From Hydractinia symbiolongicarpus (Eukaryota; Cnidaria; Hydrozoa; Anthoathecata; Hydractiniidae): a stretch of 64,000 bases of DNA. The notes under the pieces were generated by a model, which saw only the letters and a list, made by a program, of their open reading frames with translations, had not been told where the DNA came from and did not search any database. The stretch is from NCBI RefSeq assembly GCF_029227915.1, contig NC_079884.1:19098001-19162000 (forward strand). The letters are read 5' to 3'. Each line of letters begins with the position of its first letter. The first letter of the stretch is position 1. Below are positions 12,341 to 26,465 of the stretch, piece after piece. The position numbers and the translations under genes were made by a program.

Positions 12341-15300
12341 TCAACTACCCGCGCAGTCCTCTAAAGTCTGTTATATGACCGTTTGCCGCCTAATATTGGC
12401 ATAACACATAAATCACGTCGTTGCACATGTCTGTGCAGGTTGCCATTGGTCCAGTCCTTTCACTGTTAATGTACTACGACGTCCCAAGTCCTTTTCCATT
12501 ACGCCAAGACGTTATAACACCGTCAACTGCGCGTATATGACTCTTAAGGTTGTATTTTGACATTTTGCCGCCTAATAACGGCCTTACACATAAACCACGT
12601 CGTTCCACGTGTCTGTGCAGGTTGCCATTGGTCTAGTCCTTCCAGTGTTAATGTAATACGACGTCCTAAGCCGTTTTCGAATGCGTCATGCTGTTATAAC
12701 ACCGTCAACTACGCGTACAGTCCTGTAAAGTCTGTTATATGACCTTTTGCCGCCTAATAATGCCCCTACACATAAATCACGTCGTTCCACATGTCTGTGC
12801 AAGTTGCTATTGGTCCATTCTTTCCACTCTCAAAGTACTACGATGTCCTAAGTCGTTTCCCATTGCGTCATGACGTTATAACACCGTCAACTGCGCGTAC
12901 AATCCTCTAAATGCTGTAATATGGCATTTTGCTGTCTAATAAAGACCTTATGCGTAAATCAGGTGGTTCTGAGTGTCTGCACTGGTTACCATTGGTATAT
13001 TCCTTACACTCTCAATAGACTAGGCAGTCCCACGTCCTTTTCCATTGCGTCATGACGTCATAACACTGTCAACTACGTGTACAGGCTTCAAAAGGCTGTA
13101 TTATGACGGTTTGCCGCCTAATAACGGCCTTACAAGTAAATCACGTCGTTCCACATGTCTGTGCAGGTTGCCATTGGTCTAGCCCTTCCACTGTTAATGT
13201 ACTACAACGTCTTAGGTCGTTTTCGATTCCGTTATGACGTTATAACACCGACAACTACGCGAACACTCCTCTAAACTCTGTTAGATGACCTTTTGCCGCC
13301 TAATAATGCCTTAAACATAAATTGAGTCGTTCCACATGTCTGTGAAGGTTGCCATTGGTCTAGTCCTTCCACTTTTAATGTACTACGACGTCCTAAGTTG
13401 TTTTCCATTGCTTCATGACGTTATGACACCGTCAATTGCGCGTACAGGCCTCTAAACTCTGTAATATGGAATATTGCTGCTTAATAAAGACCTTTTGCTT
13501 AAATCACATAGTTCCACGTGTCTGGGCTGGTTGCCATTGGCCTAGTACTTTCACTCTCAATGGACTACGACGTCCCAAGTTGTTTTCCATTCCGCCATGG
13601 CGTTATAACACCAAGTACAAGCTTCTAAGGGTTGTTGTATGACGTTTTGCCGCCTAATAACGGCCTTACAAGTAATTCACATAGTTCCACGTGTCTGTGC
13701 AGGTTGCCATTCGTCTAGTTCTTTCACTCGCAATGAACTACGAGGTTCCATGTTGTTTTCTATGGCGCCATGGTTTCATAACACCGTCAACTACCCGCGC
13801 AGTCCTCTAAAGTCTGTTATATGACCGTTTGCCGCCTAATATTGGCATAACACATAAATCACGTCGTTGCACATGTCTGTGCAGGTTGCCATTGGTCTAG
13901 TCCTTTCACTGTTAATGTACTACGACGTCCCAAGTCCTTTTCCATTACGCCAAGACGTTATAACACCGTCAACTGCGCGTATATGACTCTTAAGGTTGTA
14001 TTTTGACCTTTTGCCGCCTAATAATGGCCTTACACATAAACCACGTCGTTCCACGTGTCTGTGCAGGTTGCCATTGGTCTAGTCCTTCCAGTGTTAATGT
14101 AATACGACGTCCTAAGCCGTTTTCTAATGCGTCATGCTGTTATAACACCGTCAACTACGCGTACAGTCCTGTAAAGTCTGTTATATGACCTTTTGTTGCC
14201 TAATAATGCCCTTACACATAAATCACGTCGTTCCACATGTCTGTGCAAGTTGCTATTGGTCCATTCTTTCCACTCTCACAGTACTACGATGTCCTAAGTC
14301 GTTTCCCATTGCGTCATGACGTTATAACACCGTCAACTGCGCGTACAATCCTCTAAAAGCTGTAATATGGCATTTTGCTGTCTAATAAAGACCTTATGCG
14401 TAAATCAGGTGGTTCTGAGTGTCTGCACTGGTTACCATTGGTATATTCCTTACACTCTCAATAGACTAGGAAGTCCCACGTCCTTTTCCATTGCGTCATG
14501 ACGTCATAACACTGTCAACTACGTGTACAGGCTTTAAAAAGCTGTATTATGACGGTTTGCCGCCTAATAACGGCCTTACAAGTAAATCACATAGTTCCAC
14601 GTGTCTGTGCTGGTTGCCATTGATTTAGTACTTGCACTCTCAATGGACTACGACGTCCCAAATCGTTTTACATTCCGCAATGCCCCTATAACACCGTCAA
14701 CTACATATACAGGCCTTTAAAGGCTGTTATATGACTTTTTGTCGCCTAATAACGGCCTTACACGTAAATCACGTCGTTCCACGTGTCTGTGCAGGTTGCC
14801 ATTGTTCTAGTCCTTCCACTCTCAATGGACTACGACGTTCCAAGTTGTTCTCCATGGCGCCATGGTCTCATTACACCGTCCACTACGCGTACAGTCCTCT
14901 AAAGGCTGTTATATGACCTTTTGACGCATAATAACGGCCTTACAGATAAATCACCTGCTTCCATGTGTCTGTGCAGGTTGTCATTGGTCTAGTCCTTCCA
15001 TTGTTAATGCACTACAACGTCCTAAGTCGTTCTCCATTGCCTCATGACATTATACCACCGTCAACTACTTGTACAGTCCTCTAAAGTCTGTTATATCACC
15101 TTTTGGCGCCTAATAATGGCCTTAGAAATAAATCACGTGGTTCCACGTGTCTGCACTGGTTACTATTCCTTATACTCTCAATGGACTATGATAACAAAAG
15201 TCGTTTCCCAGTGCACCGTGGCGTTATAACACCGTCAACTACATGTACGGGCTTCTAAAGGCTGTTATATGACCTTTGCCGCCTTATAACGGCCTTACAC

Positions 15301-18300
15301 GTAAATCACGTGGTTCCACGTGTCTGTGCAGGTTGCCATTGGTCTAGTCCTTCCACTCTCAATGGACTATGACGTCCCAAGTCCTTTTCCATTACGCCAT
15401 GGCCTTATAACACCGTCAACTGCACGTAAACGACTCTTAAGGTTGTCTTATAACCTTTTGCCGCCTAATAACGGCCTTACACATAAATCATGTCGTTCCA
15501 CGTGCCTGTGCAGGTTGCGATTGGTCTAGTCTTTCCACTGTTAATGTAATACGACCTCCTAAGCCGTTTTCGAATGCGTCATGACGTTATAACACCGTCA
15601 ATTACGCGTACAATCCTCTAAATGCTGTAATATGGCATTTTGCCGCCTAATAATGGCCTTACACATAAATCACGTCGTTCCACATGTCTGTGCAGGTTGC
15701 GATTGGTCTAGTCTTTCCACTGTTAATGTAATACGACCTCCTAAGCCGTTTTCGAATGCGTCATGCCGTTATAACACCATCAAATACGTGTACAGGCTTT
15801 GAAATGCTGTATTATGACGTTTTAGCGCCTAATAACGGCCTTACAAGTAAATCACGTCGTTCCACGTGCCTGTGCTGGTTGCCCTTGATTTAGTACTTTC
15901 ACTATCAATGGACTACGATGTCCCAAATCGTTTTACATTGCGCAATGCCCTTATAACACCGTCAACTACATATACAGGCCTGTAAAGGCTGTTATATGAC
16001 GTTCTGCCCCCTAATAACGGCATTAAACGTAAATCACGTCGTTCCACGTGTCTGTGCAGGTTGCCATTGGTCTATTCCTTTCACTATCAATGTAATACGA
16101 CGTCCTAAGCCGTTTTCGAATGCGTCATGCTGTTATAACACCGTCAACTACGCGTACAGTCCTGTAAAGTCTGTTATATGACCTTTTGCCGCCTAATAAT
16201 GCCCTTACACATAAATCACGTCGTTCCACATGTCTGTGCAAGTTGCTATTGGTCCATTCTTTCCACTCTCAAAGTACTACGATGTCCTAAGTCGTTTCCC
16301 ATTGCGTCATGACGTTATAACACCGTCAACTGCGCGTACAATCCTCTAAATGCTGTAATATGGCATTTTGCTGTCTAATAAAGACCTTATGCGTAAATCA
16401 GGTGGTTCTGAGTGTCTGCACTGGTTACCATTGGTATATTCCTTACACTCTCAATAGACTAGGAAGTCCCACGTCCTTTTCCATTGCGTCATCACGTCAT
16501 AACACTGTCAACTACGTGTACAGGCTTTAAAAAGCTGTATTATGACGGTTTGCCGCCTAATAACGGCCTTACAAGTAAATCACGTCGTTCCACATGTCTG
16601 TGCAGGTTGCCATTGGTCTAGCCCTTCCACTGTTAATGTACTACAACGTCTTATGTCGTTTTCGATTCCGTTATGACGTTATAACACCGACAACTACGCG
16701 AACACTCCTCTAAACTCTGTTAGATGACCTTTTGCCGCCTAATAATGCCTTAAACATAAATTGAGTCGTTCCACATGTCTGTGAAGGTTGCCATTGGTCT
16801 AGTCCTTCCACTTTTAATGTACTACGACGTCCTAAGTTGTTTTCCATTGCTTCATGACCTTATGACACCGTCAATTGCGCGTACAGGCCTCTAAACTCTG
16901 TAATATGGAATATTGCTGCTTAATAAAGACCTTTTGCTTAAATCACATAGTTCCACGTGTCTGTGCTGGTTGCCAATGGCCTAGTACTTTCACTCTCAAT
17001 GGACTACGACGTCCCAAGTTGTTTTCCATTCCGCCATGGCGTTATAACACCAAGTACAAGCTTCTAAGGGTTGTTGTATGACGTTTTGCCGCCTAATAAC
17101 GGCCTTACAAGTAATTCACATAGTTCCACGTGTCTGTGCAGGTTGCCATTGGTCTAGTTCTTCCACTCGCAATGGACTACGAGGTTCCATGTTGTTTTCT
17201 ATGGCGCCATGGTTTCATAACACCGTCAACTACCCGCGCAGTCCTCTAAAGTCTGTTATATGACCGTTTGCCGCCTAATATTGGCATAACACATAAATCA
17301 CGTCGTTGCACATGTCTGTGCAGGTTGCCATTGGTCTAGTCCTTTCACTGTTAATGTACTACGACGTCCCAAGTCCTTTTCCATTACGCCAAGACGTTAT
17401 AACACCGTCAACTGCGCGTATATGACTCTTAAGGTTGTATTTTAACCTTTTGCCGCCTAATAACGGCCTTACACATAAACCACGTGGTTGCACGTGTCTA
17501 CACTGGTAACTATTCCTTATACTCTCAATGGACTACGATGACAAAAGTCGTTTCCCTTTGCGCCGTGGCGTTATAACACCGTCAACTACATGTACAGGCT
17601 TCTAAAGGCTGTTATATGACCTTTTGCTGCCTTATAACGGCCTTACACATCAATCACGTCGTTCCACGTGTCTTTGCAAGTTCCCATTGGTCTAGTCCTT
17701 CCACTGTTAATGTACTACGACGTCCAAAGTCGTTTTCCATTGCGTCATGACGTTATTACACCGTCAACTACGCGTACAGTCCTGTAAAGTCTGTTATATG
17801 ACCTTTTGCCGCCTAGTAATGGCCTTACACATAGATCACGTCTTTCCACATGTCTGTGCAAGATGCTATTTGTCCATTCTTTTCACTCTCAATGTACTAC
17901 GACGTCCAAAGTCGTTTTCCATTGCGTAATGACATTACAACACCGTCAACTAATTGTACAGGCCTCTAAAGCCTGTTTTATGAACTTTTGCCGCCTATTA
18001 AATACCATATGCGTAATTCAGGTGGTTCCGAGTGTCTGCACTGGTTACCATTGGACTATTTCTTCCACTCTCAATAGACTAAGAAGTCCGAAGTCATTCC
18101 CCGTTGCGTCATGACGCTATAACCGCGCCAACTACGTGTACAGGCTTCAAAAGGCTATTATGTAAACTTTGCCGCCTAATAATGGCCTTACACATAAGTC
18201 TCGTGGTTCCGCGTGTCTGCACAGGTTACCATTGGCCTATTCCCACCACTCTCAATGGACTACGACGTCTCAATCGTTTTTCCATTGCTTTATGACGTTA

Positions 18301-21300
18301 TGACACCATCAACTGCGCTTACAGGCCTCTAAATTCTGTAATATGGCATATTGCTGCTTAATAAGGACCTTTTGCGTAAATCATGTGTTTTCGAGTGTCT
18401 GCACTGGTTACCATTGGTCTTTTTCTTTCACTCTCAATGGACTAAGAAGTCCCAAGTACTTTTCCATTGCATCATGACGTTATAACACCATCAACTATGT
18501 GTACAGGCTTTAAAATTCAGTATTAAGAGGTTTTGCCGCCTAATAACGGCCTTATAAGTAAATCACATAGTTCCACGTGTCTGTGCTGGTTGCCATTGAT
18601 TTAGTACTTGCACTCTCAATGGACTACGACGTCCCAAATCGTTTTACATTCCGCAATGCCCCTATAACACCGTCAACTACATATACAGGCCTTTAAGGGC
18701 TGTTATATGACTTTTTGTCGCTTAATAACGGCCTTGCACGTAAATCACGTCGTTCCAAGTGTCTGTGCAGGTTGCCATTGGTCTAGTCCTTCCACTCTCA
18801 ATGGACTACGACGTTCCAAGTTGTTTTCCATGGCGCCATGGTCTCATTACACCGTCCACTACGCGTACAGTCCTCTAAAAGCTGTTATATGACCTTTTGA
18901 CGAATAATAACGGCCTTACAGATAAATCACCTGCTTTCATGTGTCTGTGCAGGTTGTCATTGGTCTAGTCCTTCCATTGTTAATGCACTACAACGTCCTA
19001 AGTCGTTCTCCATTGCCTCATGACATTATACCACCGTCAACTACCTGTACAGTCCTCTAAAGTCTGTTATATCACCTTTTGGCGCCTAATAATGGCCTTA
19101 GAAATAAATCACGTGGTTCCACGTGTCTACACTGGTTACTATTCCTTATACTCTCAATGGACTATGATGACAAAAGTCGTTTTCCAGTGCACCGTGGCGT
19201 TATAACACCGTCAACTACATGTACGGGCTTCTAAAGGCTGTTATATGACCTTTGCCGCCTTATAACGGCCTTACACGTAAATCACGTGGTTCCACGTGTC
19301 TGTGCAGGTTGCCATTGGTCTAGTCCTTCCACTCTCAATGGACTATGACGTCCCAAGTCCTTTTCCATTACGCCATGGCCTTATAACACCGTCAACTGCA
19401 CGTACACGACTCTTAAGGTTGTCTTATAACCTTTTGCCGCCTAATAACGGCCTTACACATAAATCATGTCGTTCCACGTGCCTGTGCAGGTTGCGATTGG
19501 TCTAGTCTTTCCACTGTTAATGTAATACGACCTCCTAAGCCGTTTTCGAATGCGTCATGACGTTATAACACCGTCAATTACGCGTACAATCCTCTAAATG
19601 CTGTAATATGGCATTTTGCCGCCTAATAATGGCCTTACACATAAATCACGTCGTTCCACATGTCTGTGCAGGTTGCGATTGGTCTAGTCTTTCCACTGTT
19701 AATGTAATACGACCTCCTAAGCCGTTTTCGAATGCGTCATGCCGTTATAACACCATCAAATACGTGTACAGGCTTCGAAATGCTGTATTATGACGTTTTA
19801 CCGCCTAATAACGGCCTTACAAGTAAATCACGTCGCTCCACGTGCCTGTGCTGGTTGCCCTTGATTTAGTACTTTCACTATCAATGGACTACGACGTCCC
19901 AAGCCGCTTTCCATTGCACCATGGCTTTATAACACCGTCAATAGCGCGTACAGGCCTCGACAGGCTGTTATATGACCTTTTGCCCCCCAATAACGGCATT
20001 ACACGTAAATCACGTCGTTCCACGTGTCTGTGCAGGTTGCCATTGGTCTATTCCTTTCACTATCAATAGACTACGACGTCTCAAGTTGTTTTCCATTGCA
20101 CTATGGCTTTATAACACCGTCAACTACGTGTACAGTCCTCTAAAGTCTGTTATATCACTCTTTGGCGCCTAATAACGGACTTACACATAAATCACGTGGT
20201 TCCACGTGTCTAAACTGGTTACTATTCCTTATACTCTCAATGGACTACGATGACAAAAGTCGTTTCCCATTGCGCCGTGGCGTTATAACACCGTCAACTA
20301 CATGTACAGTCTTCTAAAGGCTGTTATATGACCTTTTGCCGCCTAATAACGGCCTTACACGTAAATCACGTGGTTCCACGTGTCTGTGCAGGTTGCCATT
20401 GGTCTAGTCCTTCCACTCTCAATGGACTATGACGTCCCAAGTCCTTTTCCATTACGCCATAGCCTTATAACACCGTCAACTGCGCGTACAGGCTTCTAAA
20501 GGCTGTTATATGACCTTTTGCCGCCTAATAACGGCCTTACACATAAATCATGTCGTTCCACGTGTCTGCGCAGGTTGCCATTTGTCTAGTCCTTCCACTG
20601 TTAATGTACTACGACGTCCTAAGCCGTTTTCGAATGCGTCATGACGTTATGACACTGTCAATTGCGCGTACAATCCTCTAAATGCTGTAATATGGCATTT
20701 TGCCGCCTAATAATGGCCTTACACATAAATCACGTCGTTCCACCTGTCTGTGCAGGTTGCGATTGGTCTAGTCCTTCCAGTGTTAATGTAATACGACGTC
20801 CTAAGCCGTTTTCGAGTGCGTCATGCTGTTATAACACCGTCAACTACGCGTACAGTCCTGTAAAGTCTGTTATATGACCTTTTGCCGCCTAATAATGGCC
20901 TTACACATAGATCACGTCTTTCCACATGTCTGTGCAAGATGCTATTTGTCCATTCTTTTCACTCTCAATGTACTACGACGTCCAAAGTCGTTTTCCATTG
21001 CGTAATGACATTACAACACCGTCAACTAATTGTACAGGCCTCTAAAGCCTGTTTTATGAACTTTTGCCGCCTATTAAATACCATATGCGTAATTCAGGTG
21101 GTTCCGAGTGTCTGCACTGGTTACCATTGGACTATTTCTTCCACTCTCAATAGACTAAGAAGTCCGAAGTCATTCCCCGTTGCGTCATGACGCTATAACC
21201 GCGCCAACTACGTGTACAGGCTTCAAAAGGCTATTATGTAAACTTTGCCGCCTAATAATGGCCTTACACATAAGTCTCGTGGTTCCGCGTGTCTGCACAG

Positions 21301-22286
21301 GTTACCATTGGCCTATTCCCACCACTCTCAATGGACTACGACGTCTCAATCGTTTTTCCATTGCTTTATGACGTTATGACACCATCAACTGCGCTTACAG
21401 GCCTCTAAATTCTGTAATATGGCATATTGCTGCTTAATAAGGACCTTTTGCGTAAATCATGTGTTTTCGAGTGTCTGCACTGGTTACCATTGGTCTTTTT
21501 CTTTCACTCTCAATGGACTAAGAAGTCCCAAGTACTTTTCCATTGCATCATGACGTTATAACACCATCAACTATGTGTACAGGCTTTAAAATTCAGTATT
21601 AAGAGGTTTTGCCGCCTAATAACGGCCTTATAAGTAAATCACATAGTTCCACGTGTCTGTGCTGGTTGCCATTGATTTAGTACTTGCACTCTCAATGGAC
21701 TACGACGTCCCAAATCGTTTTACATTCCGCAATGCCCCTATAACACCGTCAACTACATATACAGGCCTTTAAGGGCTGTTATATGACTTTTTGTCGCTTA
21801 ATAACGGCCTTGCACGTAAATCACGTCGTTCCAAGTGTCTGTGCAGGTTGCCATTGGTCTAGTCCTTCCACTCTCAATGGACTACGACGTTCCAAGTTGT
21901 TTTCCATGGCGCCATGGTCTCATTACACCGTCCACTACGCGTACAGTCCTCTAAAAGCTGTTATATGACCTTTTGACGAATAATAACGGCCTTACAGATA
22001 AATCACCTGCTTTCATGTGTCTGTGCAGGTTGTCATTGGTCTAGTCCTTCCATTGTTAATGCACTACAACGTCCTAAGTCGTTCTCCATTGCCTCATGAC
22101 ATTATACCACCGTCAACTACCTGTACAGTCCTCTAAAGTCTGTTATATCACCTTTTGGCGCCTAATAATGGCCTTAGAAATAAATCACGTGGTTCCACGT
22201 GTCTACACTGGTTACTATTCCTTATACTCTCAATGGACTATGATGACAAAAGTCGTTTTCCAGTGCACCGTGGCGTTATAACACCG
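12341..22286 (+). repeat. Satellite superunit, copy 2 (9946 bp)
   Basis: This is the second copy of the large superunit. It starts with the same CTACCCGCGCAGTCC variant monomer found at about 1490. It lacks the 910-bp duplication of copy 1 and is otherwise near-identical. At about 22286, where copy 1 jumped back to the superunit start, this copy continues in the 3076-bp higher-order unit. Confidence 0.9.
17761..20836 (+). repeat. 3076-bp higher-order repeat, unit c
   Basis: This is the counterpart of unit a at an offset of 9946 bp, inside superunit copy 2. Differences from unit a are few single-base changes, for example around 9949 versus 19895 and around 10829 versus 20775. Confidence 0.87.
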
Positions 22287-23912
22287 TCAACTACATGTAC
22301 GGGCTTCTAAAGGCTGTTATATGACCTTTGCCGCCTTATAACGGCCTTACACGTAAATCACGTGGTTCCACGTGTCTGTGCAGGTTGCCATTGGTCTAGT
22401 CCTTCCACTCTCAATGGACTATGACGTCCCAAGTCCTTTTCCATTACGCCATGGCCTTATAACACCGTCAACTGCACGTACACGACTCTTAAGGTTGTCT
22501 TATAACCTTTTGCCGCCTAATAACGGCCTTACACATAAATCATGTCGTTCCACGTGCCTGTGCAGGTTGCGATTGGTCTAGTCTTTCCACTGTTAATGTA
22601 ATACGACCTCCTAAGCCGTTTTCGAATGCGTCATGACGTTATAACACCGTCAATTACGCGTACAATCCTCTAAATGCTGTAATATGGCATTTTGCCGCCT
22701 AATAATGGCCTTACACATAAATCACGTCGTTCCACATGTCTGTGCAGGTTGCGATTGGTCTAGTCTTTCCACTGTTAATGTAATACGACCTCCTAAGCCG
22801 TTTTCGAATGCGTCATGCCGTTATAACACCATCAAATACGTGTACAGGCTTCGAAATGCTGTATTATGACGTTTTACCGCCTAATAACGGCCTTACAAGT
22901 AAATCACGTCGCTCGACGTGCCTGTGCTGGTTGCCCTTGATTTAGTACTTTCACTATCAATGGACTACGACGTCCCAAGCCGCTTTCCATTGCACCATGG
23001 CTTTATAACACCGTCAATAGCGCGTACAGGCCTCGACAGGCTGTTATATGACCTTTTGCCCCCCAATAACGGCATTACACGTAAATCACGTCGTTCCACG
23101 TGTCTGTGCAGGTTGCCATTGGTCTATTCCTTTCACTATCAATAGACTACGACGTCTCAAGTTGTTTTCCATTGCACTATGGCTTTATAACACCGTCAAC
23201 TACGTGTACAGTCCTCTAAAGTCTGTTATATCACTCTTTGGCGCCTAATAACGGACTTACACATAAATCACGTGGTTCCACGTGTCTAAACTGGTTACTA
23301 TTCCTTATACTCTCAATGGACTACGATGACAAAAGTCGTTTCCCATTGCGCCGTGGCGTTATAACACCGTCAACTACATGTACAGTCTTCTAAAGGCTGT
23401 TATATGACCTTTTGCCGCCTAATAACGGCCTTACACGTAAATCACGTGGTTCCACGTGTCTGTGCAGGTTGCCATTGGTCTAGTCCTTCCACTCTCAATG
23501 GACTATGACGTCCCAAGTCCTTTTCCATTACGCCATAGCCTTATAACACCGTCAACTGCGCGTACAGGCTTCTAAAGGCTGTTATATGACCTTTTGCCGC
23601 CTAATAACGGCCTTACACATAAATCATGTCGTTCCCCGTGTCTGCGCAGGTTGCCATTTGTCTAGTCCTTCCACTGTTAATGTACTACGACGTCCTAAGC
23701 CGTTTTCGAATGCGTCATGACGTTATGACACTGTCAATTGCGCGTACAATCCTCTAAATGCTGTAATATGGCATTTTGCCGCCTAATAATGGCCTTACAC
23801 ATAAATCACGTCGTTCCACCTGTCTGTGCAGGTTGCGATTGGTCTAGTCCTTCCAGTGTTAATGTAATACGACGTCCTAAGCCGTTTTCGAGTGCGTCAT
23901 GCTGTTATAACA
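20837..23912 (+). repeat. 3076-bp higher-order repeat, unit d
   Basis: This is a full tandem copy directly after unit c, again at 3076-bp spacing, with rare single-base differences (for example near 22914 and 23635). It is the full-length equivalent of truncated unit b. After about 23957 the sequence leaves the higher-order pattern. Confidence 0.87.
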
Positions 23913-24880
23913 CCGTCAACTACGCGTACAGTCCTGTAAAGTCTGTTATATGACCTTTTGCCGCCTAATAATGCCCTTACACATAAATCACGTCGTTCCA
24001 CATGTCTGTGCAAGTTGCTATTGGTCCATTCTTTCCACTCTCAATGTACTACGATGTCCTAAGTCGTTTCCCATTGCGTCATGACGTTATAACACCGTCA
24101 ACTAATTGTACAATCCTCTAAATGCTGTAATATGGCATTTTGCTGCCTAATAATGGCCATACACATAAATCACGTCGTTCCACATGTCTGTGCAAGTTGC
24201 CGTTGCTCTATTCTTTCCACTCTCAATGTACTACGATGTCCTAAGTCGCTTTTCATTGCGTCATGACGTTACAACACCGTCAACTACGTGTAGAGGCTTC
24301 AAAAGGCTGTTATGTAAACGTTTGCCGCCTAATAATGGCCTTACACATAAGTCACGTGGTTCCACGTGTCTACACTGGTTACTATTCCTTGTACTCTCAA
24401 TGGGCTACGATGTCCTAAGTCGTTTTCCATTGCGTCATGACGTTATAACACCGTCAACTAATTGTACAATTCTGTGAATGCTGTAATATGGCATTTTGCC
24501 GCCTAATAATGGCCATACACATAAATCACGTCGTTCCACATGTCTGTGCTGGTTGCCATTGGTCTAGTCCTTCCACTGTTAATGTACTACGACGTCTTAA
24601 GACGTTCTCCATTGTGCCATGGCCTTATAACACCGCCAACTGCGCGTACAGTCCTCTAAAATCTGTTATATGACCTTTTGCCGGCTAATAATGGCCTTAC
24701 ACGTAAATCACGTTGCTCCACATGTCTGTGCAGGTTGCCCTTGATTTAGTACTTTCACTATCAATGGACTACGACGTCCCAAATCGTTTTACATTGCGCA
24801 ATGCCCTTATAACACCGTCAACTACATATACAGGCATGTAAAGGCTGTTATATGACGTTCTGCCCCCTAATAACGGCATT

Positions 24881-25480
24881 AAACGTAAATCACGTCGTTC
24901 CACGTGTCCGTGCAGGTTGCCATTGGTCTATTCCTTTCACCATCAATGGACTACGATGTCTCAAGTTGTTTTCCATTTCGCCATGGCCTTATAACACCGT
25001 CAACTACGCGTAAAGTCCTCTAAATGCTGTAGTATGGCATTTTGCTGTCTATTAAAGGCTTTATGCGTAAATCAGGTGGTTCCGAGATTCTGCGCTGGTT
25101 ACAATTTGCATACTCTTCCACTGTCAATGGACTAGGAAGTCATAAGTCGTTTTCCATTGTGCCGTGCCGTTATAACACCGTCAATTACGCGTACAGTGCT
25201 CTAAAGTCTGTTATTTGACACTTTGCCGCCTAATAGTGGCATTAAACGTAAATCACGTCGTTCCACGTGTCCGTGCAGGTTGCCATTGGTCTATTCCTTT
25301 CACCATCAATGGACTACGATGTCTCAAGTTGTTTTCCATTTCGCCATGGCCTTATAACACCGCCAACTACGCGTAAAGTCCTCTAAATGCTGTAGTATGG
25401 CATTTTGCTGTCTATTAAAGGCTTTATGCGTAAATCAGGTGGTTCCGAGATTCTGCGCTGGTTACAATTTGCATACCCTA
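24881..25480 (+). repeat. Local duplication of about two monomers (~364 bp spacing)
   Basis: The block from about 24881 to 25113 (GTGTCCGTGCAGG variant through TTTGCATAC) recurs at about 25246-25476. Both copies share unusual bases such as CCATTTCGCCATGG and the GCTTTATGCG variant, so this is a recent two-monomer duplication within the less ordered flank. Confidence 0.8.
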
Positions 25481-26310
25481 CCACTGTTAATGGACTACGA
25501 CGTCCCAAGCCGCTTTCCATTGCACCATGGCCTTATAACACCGTCAATAACGCGTACAGGCCTCGACAGGCTGTTATATGACCTTTTGCCCCCTAATAAC
25601 GGCATTACACGTAAATCACGTCGTTCCACGTGTCTGTGCAGGTTGCCATTGGTCCATTCCTTCCACTGTTAATGTACTACGACGTCCTAAGCCGTTTTCG
25701 AATGCGTCATGACGTTATGACACTGTCAATTACGCGTACAATCCTCTAAATGCTGTAATATGGCATTTTGCCGCCTAATAATGCCCTTACACATAAATCA
25801 CGTCGTTCCACATGTCTGTGCAAGTTGCTATTGGTCCATTCTCTCCACTCTCAATGTACTACGATGTCCTAAGTCGCTTTCCATTGCGTCATGACGTTAC
25901 AACACCGTCAACTACGAGTAGAGGCTTCAAAAGGCTGTTATGTAAACGTTTGCCGCCTAATAGTGGCCTTACACATAAGTCACGTGGTTCCGTGTGTCTG
26001 CACAGGTTACCATTGGTCTATTCCCACCACTCTCAATGGACTACGACGTCCCAATCGTTTTCCATTGCTTCATGACGTTATGACACCGTCAACTGCGCGT
26101 ACAGGTCTCCAAATTCTGTAATATGGCATATTGCTGCTTAATAAAGACCTTTTGCGTAAATCAGGTGGTTCCGAGTGTCTTCACTGGTTACCATTGGTCT
26201 TTTTCTTTTACACTCAATGGACTAAGCAGTCCCAAGTCTTTTTCCATTGCGTCATGGCCTTATAACACCGTCAATTGCGCGTACAGGCCTCGACAGGCTG
26301 TTATATGACC

Positions 26311-26465
26311 TTTTGCCCCCTAATAACGGCATTACACGTAAATCACGTCGTTCCACGTGTCTGTGCTGGTTGCCATTGTTTTGCCCCTTTTGCCCCCTAA
26401 TAACGGCATTACACGTAAATCACGTCGTTCTACGTGTCTGTGCTGGTTGCCATTGTTTTAGTACT
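26311..26465 (+). repeat. 77-bp partial-monomer tandem duplication
   Basis: A segment starting TTTTGCCCCCTAATAACGG at 26311 is repeated from 26388, only 77 bp later, so part of one monomer is doubled. It breaks the 182-bp register and suggests exchange or slippage inside a monomer. Confidence 0.8.
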
